From contig JBGTDX010000070.1 in assembly GCA_041748075.1 (NCBI GenBank), forward strand, positions 1 to 53,009: DNA of 53,009 nt, given 5' to 3'. Under the pieces are notes generated by a model, which saw only the letters and a program-made list of their open reading frames with translations, ran no database searches and was not told where the DNA came from. The stretch comes from JBGSYJ01 sp041748075. GTDB taxonomy: Bacteria > Acidobacteriota > Thermoanaerobaculia > Gp7-AA8. The position numbers were made by a program, and so were the translations under genes. Of this stretch, positions 43,916 through 52,930 are shown one piece after another (positions within the stretch are counted from its first letter, which is position 1; each line of letters starts with the position of its first letter).

Positions 43916-45775
43916 TCAGCGTAGCCGCGGCAGTTTCACCCCTCCCTCCAGCGCAAAACGGAAGAGGTCTCCTACCTTCGCGATTCTCGCGGGCATCGTG
44001 CGGAGGTTGAACTTCGCAGGATCGAGCTTTTTGTTCACTTCCTTCCATTCGAGCGGTGCGGAGACGGGCGCTCCGTCCGCCGCTCGCAGCGAGTACGGAG
44101 CGACGATCGTCTTGCCATAGCCATTCTGAAGCGCGTCGAGGTAGAGCCGTCCGCGGCGCTGACCGAGGGGGCGGACAGTCGTCATGAAATCGATTTTCTC
44201 GGCGAGGGTTCTGCTGATCGTCGTCGCGAATTCGATGGCATCTTCGTGCGAGTATCCCGGGAGCAGCGGCACCAGCAGATGAATTCCTCGCTTCCCTGAG
44301 GTCTTGGGAACGGATGGAAGCTGAAGCTGGTCGAGAAGCCGCCGGACCACGAGTGCCGCCTCCACGGCCTGCTCGATGCCCTTTCCCTTAGCCGGGTCGA
44401 GATCGAACACGAGCCAGTCCGGCGACTCGAGATTGTGCATCCGGGAGGACCACATGTGCGTGGTCAGCACGGAATGCTGAGCCAGCCAGCGCAGCGTCTC
44501 GGGTCGATCTGCGACCAGATGGCGCACGTTCCTCGCACTCGTTCGCGTCGGCGTTTCCGCCAGGGTCATCCAGGGCTCCGCTTCCCGGCCGATGTTCTGA
44601 TGAAACCACGACGGTTTGTCGATTCCCTGGTTCCAGTGCTCCAGGGCGAGAGGCCGTCCTTCGAGCGCACGTAACATCGGTTCCGCCACGGACGCGTAGT
44701 AATCGGCAACATCCTGCTTGGTGATTCCATCACGGGGAAACAGCAGCCGGTCCGGGCTCGTGAAATGGACCTCAGGCTGCAAAACCTTTTTCTTCGCAGG
44801 CGATCGCTTCGTCGATGCAGCTTTTTCGCGTTTGCTTTCCATCGGCTTCTTGTCCAGCCTCAGTCCCAGAAACGACGGATGGCGGAGCTTCCCATCCGCG
44901 GTCCACTCGGTGAACCGAACCTGTGCAACCAGCCGCGGCTCGACCCATGTCGCTTTCCTGATCCGTGGCGCGTCCCGGACGAGCGGTTTTGCAACGGCAT
45001 CACGCTCGAGCTCCTGCTTCAGATCCGCCCGCTGTTTCGCTGAGAAACCCGTGCCGACTTTGCCGGCGAACCTCAGGGCACCGTCCTCGGCCACGGCGAC
45101 CAGGAGCGCGCCAATCTGCTCGTTCGAGTGAGATGCCGGCGTGAACCCGACGATCGCCAGTTCCTGAGCGCGGATCGCTTTGAGTTTCAGCCAGGCCTTC
45201 GAGCGCTTCGACTCGTAGCGTGATTCTCTCCGCTTCGCAATCAGGCCTTCCCAGCCCAGCCGCGCCACAGCCTCGAGGGCAGCCCTGGCTGGAGATTCAA
45301 TCCTGCCGGCAAGTTCGATACCCTCCGGAGGGCGTCGCAACAGCTTCTCGAGGAGCTCGCGCCGCGCTTCGATCGGCTGCTCGCGCAGATCCACTCCGTC
45401 GAGCCAGAGCAGATCGAAAACGATATATGAGGTCCGTGCTCCCTGACCCCTCTGGAGAAGCTCGAACCGCGGCACGCCGTCCTTCCCGACTGCTACGATC
45501 TCTCCGTCGAGAACCGCCTGGTGACCTCGCAGCCTGCTCACCGACGCTGCAACGGTGGGAAACCGGTCAGCCAGGTCGATTCCGTTCCTGCTGATGACGG
45601 CGGCCCTGCCCACTGAGCTCGCGGCAATGGCTCGGAATCCGTCGTACTTGAGTTCGTACACCCAGTTCGTTTCATCCGGTGGGATCCCGTCGACGAGCAC
45701 CGCGAGCATTGGAGGGCAGAAGCCCCGGACGAGTTTCTCCGGATCAATGTCGGGTGCGGCTGGCGCTCGTTTCAT
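43916..45775 (-). CDS. ligD: ATP-dependent DNA ligase D, ligase plus polymerase domains
   Basis: Repairs double-strand breaks with Ku in bacterial NHEJ. 619 aa from the ATG at 45775. The ligase domain comes first, with the adenylated lysine in KYDGFR (residues 43-48), VLDGEIVAV, the SYIVFDLLWLDG motif and a following OB domain. A Lys-rich linker (REKAASTKRSPAKKK) joins it to the LigD polymerase/primase domain (DRLLFPRDGITKQDVADYY; LALEHWNQG; WLVFDLDPAKG). The 3'-phosphoesterase domain found in some LigDs is absent. An upstream start at 45841 lies in a repeat fragment. Ku is not in the window. Confidence 0.94.
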   Translation of the reverse strand: MKRAPAAPDIDPEKLVRGFCPPMLAVLVDGIPPDETNWVYELKYDGFRAIAASSVGRAAVISRNGIDLADRFPTVAASVSRLRGHQAVLDGEIVAVGKDGVPRFELLQRGQGARTSYIVFDLLWLDGVDLREQPIEARRELLEKLLRRPPEGIELAGRIESPARAALEAVARLGWEGLIAKRRESRYESKRSKAWLKLKAIRAQELAIVGFTPASHSNEQIGALLVAVAEDGALRFAGKVGTGFSAKQRADLKQELERDAVAKPLVRDAPRIRKATWVEPRLVAQVRFTEWTADGKLRHPSFLGLRLDKKPMESKREKAASTKRSPAKKKVLQPEVHFTSPDRLLFPRDGITKQDVADYYASVAEPMLRALEGRPLALEHWNQGIDKPSWFHQNIGREAEPWMTLAETPTRTSARNVRHLVADRPETLRWLAQHSVLTTHMWSSRMHNLESPDWLVFDLDPAKGKGIEQAVEAALVVRRLLDQLQLPSVPKTSGKRGIHLLVPLLPGYSHEDAIEFATTISRTLAEKIDFMTTVRPLGQRRGRLYLDALQNGYGKTIVAPYSLRAADGAPVSAPLEWKEVNKKLDPAKFNLRTMPARIAKVGDLFRFALEGGVKLPRLR

Positions 45776-45834
45776 TGAAAGAGAGGGATTGAAGAGCTTG
45801 TCATTCCAGGCGAGCTCGTCTCCAGACCATTGGA

Positions 45835-45850
45835 GTGTCATCCTGAGCGC
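45835..45850. repeat. Half copy of the palindromic element
   Basis: A single arm (gtgtcatcctgagcg) with no partner arm, between ligD and the glycogen phosphorylase gene. It overlaps the longest in-frame ligD start at 45841. Confidence 0.8.
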
Positions 45851-45896
45851 GAGAGCGTGTCAAGACTCTCTCCAACCGTTACCTCGTGCCACGTCC

Positions 45897-48437
45897 CTAC
45901 CGTTCCCGACGGTCGTCTCCGGAGTAAGAAAGCTGCAACCCGCCGAGGTCGACCGGCACTTCCCGAGCCTGCCAGATATGGCGTGCATACTCCTCGACGG
46001 TGCGGTCGCAGGAAAATCTTCCCATCCGCGCAACATTGCGTATCGACATGGCCGTCCAGGCCTCGCGATCGAGATAGAGCTCATCGGTTTTGACGTGAGC
46101 CTCCACATAGGAGCGGAAATCGGCGCAGTGGAAGTAGCGATCGTTCGCGCGAAGCATGGTGGCGATCGGTTGAAACAGAGAAGGCTCGACATCGCGAAAA
46201 GGGCCGTCCTCGATGGTCCGGATCACCGACAGCAGCTCGTCATCGTTCCCGATCCAGGCGGAGGCATCGTAGCCCTCCCCGATGAGTTCAGTGATCTCCT
46301 CCGCCGTATGACCGAAGATGAAGAAGTTCTCTTCGCCGATCTCGGCCCGCATCTCGACGTTCGCGCCGTCGAGGGTTCCGATGGTCAACGCGCCGTTGAG
46401 TGCGGCCTTCATATTTCCCGTTCCGGAAGCCTCGGTGCCTGCCGTCGAGATCTGTTCCGAGAGTTCGCACGCCGGAAAGATCATTTCCGCCGCAGTCACA
46501 CCATAGTTCGGAATGAAAACTACCTTCAGATGCTCTCGGACGAGCGGATCGCTGGCGATCATCTCGGCGACCGAATTGGCGAGCTTGATCACGAGCTTGG
46601 CCATGAGATAGCCCGGCGCGGCTTTTCCGGAGAAGAGCACCGTCTGCGGCACCGGATTTATCTCGCCTTCCCGGATGCGGTGGTAGCGGGAGATGACTCT
46701 CATGATGTTCAGGAGCTGGCGTTTGTATTCGTGAATCCGCTTGATTTGGCAGTCGAGCTGCCAGTCCGGATCGATTTCGAATCCGTGGTGAACTCTCGCC
46801 CATTGTGACAACGCGCTCTTGTTCTGACGCTTGATCGCCATCCAGCGCTCGCGGAACGAAGAGTCGTCGACATAGGCTTCGAGCTTACCGAGCTGTTCGA
46901 GATCCGTAACCCAGCCCTCTCCGATCGCTTCGGTGATCAGGGACGAGAGCCGGCGGTTGCACTTGAGCAGCCACCGGCGTGGTGTGACACCGTTGGTCTT
47001 GTTGTTGAAGCGGTCAGGGTAGAACTCATGGAAATCCGGGAAAATCTTTTCTTTCAGAATTTCGGTGTGGAGCGCGGCCACTCCATTGACCGACCGGCTT
47101 CCCACGATCGCGAGGTTCGCCATCCTCACGTGCTCGCGGTCGATGATCGCCATGCGCGCGACTCTCGCGTGGTCGTCCGGATGGCGGACCTGGACGTCCG
47201 CCCTGAGCCGCCGGTCGACTTCCTCGACGATCTGCAGATGTCGCGGCAGAAGCCTTCCGAACAGCTCTGTAGACCATGTCTCGAGAGCCTCGGGCAGCAC
47301 CGTGTGGTTCGTGTAGCAGAAGACCTGCCGGGTGATCTTCCAGGCGTCGTTCCATTCGACCCGTTCGGAGTCGATGAGTATCCGCATCAGCTCAGGGATC
47401 GCCACCGCGGGATGTGTGTCGTTGAGCTGAATAGCGACGTTGTCGGGAAGTTCGTTCCACGTGTCGTACTGCTTCTTGTACCGCCGGATCACATCCTGAA
47501 GTGTCGCCGATACGAAGAAGTACTGCTGCTTGAGCCGCAGCTCTTTTCCTGCGTACTGGTCGTCCGGTGGGTAAAGGACTTTCGAGATGTTCTCGGTCTG
47601 GTTCTTTTCTTCGACTGCGCGGACATAGTTACCGGCATTGAACTGCGTCAGATCGAACTCGCGGCTCGACTTCGCAGCCCATAACCGTAGTGAGTTCACC
47701 GTGTCGTTCCGATACCCTATGACTGGCATGTCATACGCCATCGCATAGACGTCTTCGGTATCCACCCAGTCGAAACGGGAAATGCCGTTCTCATCGGTGA
47801 AGCGATGTGCCCGCCCATGAAATTTGACGGGAAAGATCGAATCGTGCCTCGGAATTTCCCAGGGGTTCCCATACCGCAGCCAGTTGTCGGGTTGTTCGAC
47901 CTGGAAGCCGTTCTCGATCTGCTGGCGAAAGATGCCGTATTCATATCGGATTCCGTAGCCGTACACCGGCAAAGCGAGCGAGGCCGCCGAGTCGAGCATG
48001 CAGGCGGCGAGTCTTCCGAGACCACCGTTCCCCAGGCCGGCGTCGGCTTCCTGCTCTTCGAGTTCTTCGAGCCTGTAGCCGAGCTCACGCATCGCGTGGT
48101 TCGTCGCGTCGTACGCGCCGAGATTGAGGACGTTGTTCAGCAGGGCCCTGCCCATCAGAAATTCGAGCGACAGGTAATAGACCCTCTTTGCGCGGCTCGT
48201 GTAGTAGGACTTCTGCGTATGGAACCACCGCTCCATGAGCCGGTCGCGAATGGCGTAGGCGAGGGCCTGATAAATGTCGTACTCGGAGACCGTGTATTCG
48301 TCTTTCGCAACCGAGTACATCATCCGGTGGGCGAAAGCGTCGATCATGCCCGCGGTGTCAATCTGTGCGGGCCGGGGTCGGGGGATCCTCCGGACAGGTC
48401 TGGAGGAGAAGTCATCGGGCGGGGTGTCGTTCGTCAT
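45897..48437 (-). CDS. glgP: Glycogen/starch phosphorylase
   Basis: Releases glucose-1-phosphate from alpha-1,4-glucan, PLP-dependent. 846 aa, near the usual 815-850. Conserved points: KRVYYLSLEFLMGRALLNNV (about 84-103), the DAGLGNGGLGRLAACMLDS segment, the phosphate-site region WTELFGRL-like area, PNYGVTAAEMIFPACELSEQ and the PLP lysine in EASGTGNMKAALNG (about 690-704), with TIGTLDGANVEM. ATG at 48437; no strong Shine-Dalgarno. It is oriented as ligD and separated from it by a half repeat. No other glycogen genes are adjacent. Confidence 0.96.
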   Translation of the reverse strand: MTNDTPPDDFSSRPVRRIPRPRPAQIDTAGMIDAFAHRMMYSVAKDEYTVSEYDIYQALAYAIRDRLMERWFHTQKSYYTSRAKRVYYLSLEFLMGRALLNNVLNLGAYDATNHAMRELGYRLEELEEQEADAGLGNGGLGRLAACMLDSAASLALPVYGYGIRYEYGIFRQQIENGFQVEQPDNWLRYGNPWEIPRHDSIFPVKFHGRAHRFTDENGISRFDWVDTEDVYAMAYDMPVIGYRNDTVNSLRLWAAKSSREFDLTQFNAGNYVRAVEEKNQTENISKVLYPPDDQYAGKELRLKQQYFFVSATLQDVIRRYKKQYDTWNELPDNVAIQLNDTHPAVAIPELMRILIDSERVEWNDAWKITRQVFCYTNHTVLPEALETWSTELFGRLLPRHLQIVEEVDRRLRADVQVRHPDDHARVARMAIIDREHVRMANLAIVGSRSVNGVAALHTEILKEKIFPDFHEFYPDRFNNKTNGVTPRRWLLKCNRRLSSLITEAIGEGWVTDLEQLGKLEAYVDDSSFRERWMAIKRQNKSALSQWARVHHGFEIDPDWQLDCQIKRIHEYKRQLLNIMRVISRYHRIREGEINPVPQTVLFSGKAAPGYLMAKLVIKLANSVAEMIASDPLVREHLKVVFIPNYGVTAAEMIFPACELSEQISTAGTEASGTGNMKAALNGALTIGTLDGANVEMRAEIGEENFFIFGHTAEEITELIGEGYDASAWIGNDDELLSVIRTIEDGPFRDVEPSLFQPIATMLRANDRYFHCADFRSYVEAHVKTDELYLDREAWTAMSIRNVARMGRFSCDRTVEEYARHIWQAREVPVDLGGLQLSYSGDDRRER

Positions 48438-48523
48438 TCAGGGCAGATTCTACACGCTGCTGAATGAGGAGCGGCGAGGGACGAATGGCGAACGGGCTCC
48501 GGGCTCGCGGAAAGCGTGACCAA

Positions 48524-48611
48524 GTGTCATCCTGGGCGGAGCGAAGGATCTCCCTCCTCGAAGAGTCACGGCAAGTCTTCAGGGGATCCTTCGCTTCGCT
48601 CAGGATGACAC
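48524..48611. repeat. Dispersed palindromic element, copy 7
   Basis: An 88-bp copy of the same subtype as 11755: its centre (tccctcctcgaagag then gcaagtcttcagg) differs by a few bases. One arm reads cctgggcgg instead of cctgagcga. It separates glgP from fadJ. Confidence 0.95.
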
Positions 48612-48644
48612 CTGGTTCATTTCTTCACCACAATGACAGTCCCG

Positions 48645-50780
48645 TTATCCGCCGTAGAACGTTCCGTTCGACTTTGCGAGTCGTAGCACCGGTGCGGAGG
48701 GGGCGAATCGGGAGCCCGCCATGGAGGCCAGTGATTCGAGACGCTCGACGACATGAGGCACTCCGAGTTTGTCTGCGTAGCGAAGCAGGCCGCCACGGAA
48801 CGGCGGGAACCCCGTACCCATGATCATCGCAAGGTCGAGCTCTCCGGCGGAACCGACGACGCCCTCGTCGAGAATCAGGCTTGCCTCGTTGATCATCGGG
48901 AGAATCATCCTCTCGACGATCGTGACAGAGTCTCCCTCTTTCGATCCGCCCACACCCAGCACTTTGTAGATCTCCGGGTCGACTCCTGCGCGCTTTCCTT
49001 CTTTCCACAGGTAGACGCCGCGTCCGTTCTTTTTTCCGAGCCGACCACTCTCGAGCAGTAACTTGATTCCGCGGGCGGGACTCAACCTGTCGGGAAACGC
49101 GTCGACCATGACCTGGCCTGCCTTTGTGGCGACATCGATACCGACTTCATCCAGCAGAGCCAGCGGCCCCATCGGCATTCCGAAGCCGGTCATCGCCCGA
49201 TCGATCGAATCGACCGAATAGCCTTCCTCGAGGAGAAACGCGGCCTCGTTCATATATGGCGTCAGAATCCGGTTGACGACGAACCCCGGAGCGTCGCTGC
49301 AATGGACGACGGTTTTGCCGAGCTTGCGCGCGAAGGCCGCTACGGTTGCTACCGCAACGTCGGACGACTTCTCTCCGCGGATGACTTCGACCAGCGGCAT
49401 CCTGTCCACAGGATTGAAAAAGTGCATGCCGGCAACGTTCTCGGGCCTGGCCGCTTTCCCCGCAATCTTCGAGATAGGAATGCTGGAAGTGTTCGATGCG
49501 AACAATGCCTCGCTTCCCGTGGTGCTCTCGAATTCTGCGAGAACCTGCTGTTTGATCTCGAGATTCTCCACCACGGCTTCAATCGCCATGTCGACATTCG
49601 CGAAGCCGCTCCAGTCGGTCGTTGTCGTGATCTGAGCGATTTTCCGGCTCATCTCCCCTCGGGACATCCGGCGCCGCTCCACCTTCTTCTGCCACAGTCG
49701 TCCGGCCGCCTTCATTCCTCCGGCGAGCGCCTGCCAGTTGATGTCCTTCATACGAACCGGGATGTCCGCCTTGTCGACTACGATCTGGGCGATTCCGCCG
49801 CCCATCACGCCGGCACCGAGGACTCCGACCTTCCGGAGGGGTCTGGCGAGGTGGGAAAGCGAATCCTTCTTGGACTCCTCCATCAGAAAGAAAAGGGATA
49901 TGAGATTCTTTGCCGTGTCCTGCATGATCAGTTCGCTGGCCCCGCGAGCCTCCGCGGCGAGTCCCCGTTCGATCCCTTCGCTGAATCCGATCTCCATGAC
50001 ATCGATGGCCTTCAGCGGGGCGGGGTAGTGGCCTCCGGTCCTCTCGAGCACCGACTTGCGCGCCTTGTTGAAGATGAACTTCCGGACCAGAGGGTTGCCC
50101 TCGAGGTAAAAATGCGTACGGCTGCTCGCGCCCCGTTTCTGACCCGCCTGCCGGACAAACGTCTTTGCGGCCTCGACGAGAATCGTGGCGGGGACCACCT
50201 CGTCGACGAGACCGATCTTCTTTGCGCGTCGTCCATCGAAGTTCTTGCCGGTCAGGATCATGTCGAGCGCCGCAGGTATTCCGATCAGCCGCGGAAGGAT
50301 CGTCGTTCCCGTCCAAGCAGGAAAAATCCCGAGTTTGACCTCTGGCAGAGCGATGCTGGCTTTCGGAGAGTCCGACATGATCCGGTAATCACAGTTGAGC
50401 GCGACCTCGGTACCGCCGCCCATGCACGCACCGTTGATTGCAGCGACGCTGATCTGCGGAAGTGCCGCAAGCCTGCGAAAAACGTTCTGTCCGAACCTGG
50501 TGAACCGTTCGGCTTCGGCGGCATCCGTGACTCTGGTGAACTCGTTGATGTCCGCGCCGGCGATGAAGATCGCCGGCTTTCCCGAGGCGAGCACCAGATA
50601 CTTCAGCTCGCTCATGCCGGAGATGGCATCCACGAGACCGTCGAGCTCGAGCATGACAGCCGACGAGATCTTATTGATCTTCTCGCCCTGCAGGTCGAAC
50701 CAGAGCACTCCAAGGTCACCTTCCTTCTCGAGCCGGAAGGCGCCTTGGGCAATTCCGTCTTTGACTGTTGTACTGGTCAT
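48645..50780 (-). CDS. fadJ: Fatty-acid oxidation multifunctional protein, FadJ/FadB type
   Basis: Enoyl-CoA hydratase plus 3-hydroxyacyl-CoA dehydrogenase for beta-oxidation. 711 aa from the ATG at 50780 (GAGG 6 nt upstream). The crotonase part (about 20-200) has NGACMGGGTEVALNCDYRI, whose Gly-rich oxyanion hole and glutamate are present, and ALPEVKLGIFPAWTG. The NAD-binding part starts VGVLGAGVMGGGIAQ (about 333), with FASNTSSIPIS and the catalytic histidine in GMHFFNPVDRM. The C-terminal all-alpha dehydrogenase domains have PGFVVNRIL. It is followed downstream (on the minus strand) by an element and glgP. The acyl-CoA synthetase lies upstream in the same orientation. Confidence 0.95.
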   Translation of the reverse strand: MTSTTVKDGIAQGAFRLEKEGDLGVLWFDLQGEKINKISSAVMLELDGLVDAISGMSELKYLVLASGKPAIFIAGADINEFTRVTDAAEAERFTRFGQNVFRRLAALPQISVAAINGACMGGGTEVALNCDYRIMSDSPKASIALPEVKLGIFPAWTGTTILPRLIGIPAALDMILTGKNFDGRRAKKIGLVDEVVPATILVEAAKTFVRQAGQKRGASSRTHFYLEGNPLVRKFIFNKARKSVLERTGGHYPAPLKAIDVMEIGFSEGIERGLAAEARGASELIMQDTAKNLISLFFLMEESKKDSLSHLARPLRKVGVLGAGVMGGGIAQIVVDKADIPVRMKDINWQALAGGMKAAGRLWQKKVERRRMSRGEMSRKIAQITTTTDWSGFANVDMAIEAVVENLEIKQQVLAEFESTTGSEALFASNTSSIPISKIAGKAARPENVAGMHFFNPVDRMPLVEVIRGEKSSDVAVATVAAFARKLGKTVVHCSDAPGFVVNRILTPYMNEAAFLLEEGYSVDSIDRAMTGFGMPMGPLALLDEVGIDVATKAGQVMVDAFPDRLSPARGIKLLLESGRLGKKNGRGVYLWKEGKRAGVDPEIYKVLGVGGSKEGDSVTIVERMILPMINEASLILDEGVVGSAGELDLAMIMGTGFPPFRGGLLRYADKLGVPHVVERLESLASMAGSRFAPSAPVLRLAKSNGTFYGG

Positions 50781-50799
50781 GAGAACCTCAGGCACTTCT

Positions 50800-51024
50800 A
50801 ATGACGAATGAGCCAAGTGACGAATGACGAATGACGAATGACGAATAGAGCCGACGGACAAACAGCTCCAGAGAATTCAGGAAAGACAAGACGTCGTCAC
50901 GTCGTCGTCCCTATTCGTCATTCGTCATTCGTCATTCGTCATTTTGCTCATTCGTCATTCGTCATTCGTCATTTGGCTCATTCGTCATTCGTCATTCGTC
51001 ATTTGGCTCATTCGTCATTCGTCA
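50800..51024. repeat. Heptamer (attcgtc) inverted array
   Basis: Left block 50800-50848 has aatgacg units; right block 50911-50959 is its near-exact reverse complement, with gctcattcgtc at the same relative place. Two further 30-bp blocks (ending catttggct) continue to 51024. The stop codon of the acyl-CoA synthetase (51022-51024) is formed within the last unit. Same unit as at 1-163. Confidence 0.97.
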
Positions 51025-52833
51025 GTCCGTCACGATCGACGCCTCGTCTTCGTACATCGCATCGATCAGGGTCTTGAACTTCTCATCAACCACTTTGCGT
51101 TTCACTTTCAACGACGGCGTGATTTCGCCTGACTCGATCGTGAAATCCTCTGGAAGGATACGGAAGGCCCGGATCTTTTCCTGGCGATCGAGATTGCGGT
51201 TGAAACGATCGATCTCATCCTGAAAAATCGCCCGCACCTGCTCGTTTTCGATCAGCTCTTCACGCGAATTGAAACTGATGTTCTTTGCCTTCGCATCCCG
51301 TTCGAGCTTCTCGAAGTTCGGAATGATCAGTGCCGAGAGGTATTTCCGGCGGTCGCCCAGAAGCACGGGGGTGGAGACATAGGGCGAAGACTTGAGCAGC
51401 GCCTCGAGCGGCTGCGGCGCGATATTCTTTCCATACGCGTTGATGATCAGATCTTTTTTCCGGTCCGTGATGGTCAGAAAGCCGTCGCTGTCGATCTCTC
51501 CGATATCCCCGGTGGAGAACCAGCCTTCTGCGTCGATCACTTTTGCCGTCGAATCGGGGCTGTTGAAGTAGCCTTTCATCACGTGCGGTCCGCGGGTCAG
51601 GATCTCGCCGTCCGGCGCGATCTTCACCTCGACACCGGGGATGGGCTTTCCGACGGTCCCGATCCGCCGGTGCTCGGGCGTGTTGATGGAAATTACGGGA
51701 GACGTCTCGGTCAGGCCGTAGCCTTCATAGATCTCAACGCCGGCGCCGATGAAAAACGCTGCGAGCTCGGCTGACAGCGGCGCGCCTCCCGACAACACGA
51801 AGTTGACCCTGCCGCCCAGCCTCTCGAGGATCTTCCTGAAGACCAGCTTGTCAGCGATCGCCGATCGAATCGCAAGCCCGAGAGGCATCGACCGGTTCTC
51901 GACCCGATACGGAAGCCGCTCATCGGCGACCCCGAGCGCCCAGTTGAAAATTTTCTGCTTGCCGGGTGAGGAGAGCGCGACATTCTCCATGATGGCCGCC
52001 TGCATCTTTTCGAAGAGCCGGGGAACCGCCGCAAAAACATGGGGCCGGACTTCCTGAAGATTGTCACGCACCTTGAGCACCGACTCCGCATAGGCAATGC
52101 AGGCTCCCTCGTGGAGATAGGCGAAATCGGCAGTCCGTTCGAGAATGTGAGAAAGAGGAAGAATCGACAGGGTAATGTCGCCAACCGTGAACGGCACGAT
52201 CTGCGTCGTCGCCAGAACGTTGCTCGTGATATTGCCGTGGCTGAGCATCGCACCCTTCGGGTTTCCGGTCGTTCCCGAGGTATAGACGATCGTCGCGAGG
52301 TCGTCTTCCGTCCGCGATTGGACCAACTCGTCGAAACGCTCGGTGCCCTCTGAGTCCTCACACGCCGAGCCCGCCTCGACTACGGTCCGGAACGTTTTGA
52401 CGCCATCGGGAAGCGTCCCGGGTGGATCGCAAACGATGATGTGATGTACCGAGGGGCAGTGATCAGCGATCTGCCGGATCTTCTCGAGTTGCTCCGCGTC
52501 GGAGGTGACCACCGCCACCGCCGCCGAATCATTGAGTAGGTACTCGATCTGCCATCCGAGGAGCGTCGGATAGATGGGCACCGACACGGCGCCGGCCGCC
52601 ATGATCGCAAAGTCCGCGAGCGTCCACTCGGGACGGTTCTCCGAGAGAATCGCCACCCGATCCTCACGCTTGACGCCGAGCATCCGCAGACCGGTCGAGA
52701 AGTGCCGGACCGTATCGGTGAATTCCCTGACTCCGATGTCATGCCACTCGCCATTCTTCTTGTACTTCATGACCGAGGGGCGCTCGATCCTGGAAGTGCG
52801 GAGAAAAATGTCGTTGAGAGTCTTCACGGACAT
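51022..52833 (-). CDS. Long-chain acyl-CoA synthetase (AMP-binding), 603 aa
   Basis: Activates fatty acids as acyl-CoA through an acyl-AMP. AMP-binding P-loop is IVYTSGTTGNPKGAML (about 185-200), then YGLTETSP (about 375), the STGDIGEID motif and DRKKDLIINAYGKNIAPQ (about 480-497). Length and the C-terminal KVKRKVVDEKF match the FadD15-like long-chain group rather than acetyl-CoA synthetase. ATG with GGGAGG 5 nt upstream. With fadJ on the same strand it forms a beta-oxidation pair, separated by a 240-bp heptamer region. A benzoate-CoA ligase role is unlikely given this group. Confidence 0.93.
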   Translation of the reverse strand: MSVKTLNDIFLRTSRIERPSVMKYKKNGEWHDIGVREFTDTVRHFSTGLRMLGVKREDRVAILSENRPEWTLADFAIMAAGAVSVPIYPTLLGWQIEYLLNDSAAVAVVTSDAEQLEKIRQIADHCPSVHHIIVCDPPGTLPDGVKTFRTVVEAGSACEDSEGTERFDELVQSRTEDDLATIVYTSGTTGNPKGAMLSHGNITSNVLATTQIVPFTVGDITLSILPLSHILERTADFAYLHEGACIAYAESVLKVRDNLQEVRPHVFAAVPRLFEKMQAAIMENVALSSPGKQKIFNWALGVADERLPYRVENRSMPLGLAIRSAIADKLVFRKILERLGGRVNFVLSGGAPLSAELAAFFIGAGVEIYEGYGLTETSPVISINTPEHRRIGTVGKPIPGVEVKIAPDGEILTRGPHVMKGYFNSPDSTAKVIDAEGWFSTGDIGEIDSDGFLTITDRKKDLIINAYGKNIAPQPLEALLKSSPYVSTPVLLGDRRKYLSALIIPNFEKLERDAKAKNISFNSREELIENEQVRAIFQDEIDRFNRNLDRQEKIRAFRILPEDFTIESGEITPSLKVKRKVVDEKFKTLIDAMYEDEASIVTD

Positions 52834-52930
52834 GGCGGCCTCCCATGATGGATTACGAGGCGACAGAATACCTGATGTACGAGATCCCGGCTTCTAATGA
52901 ACCTCTCCGAACCGGGAGGGATGTAGAAAC

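Noticed and set aside
49302..50801. 499-aa plus-strand ORF
   Set aside because: Antisense to fadJ, which has all catalytic motifs; the ORF has no family resemblance.
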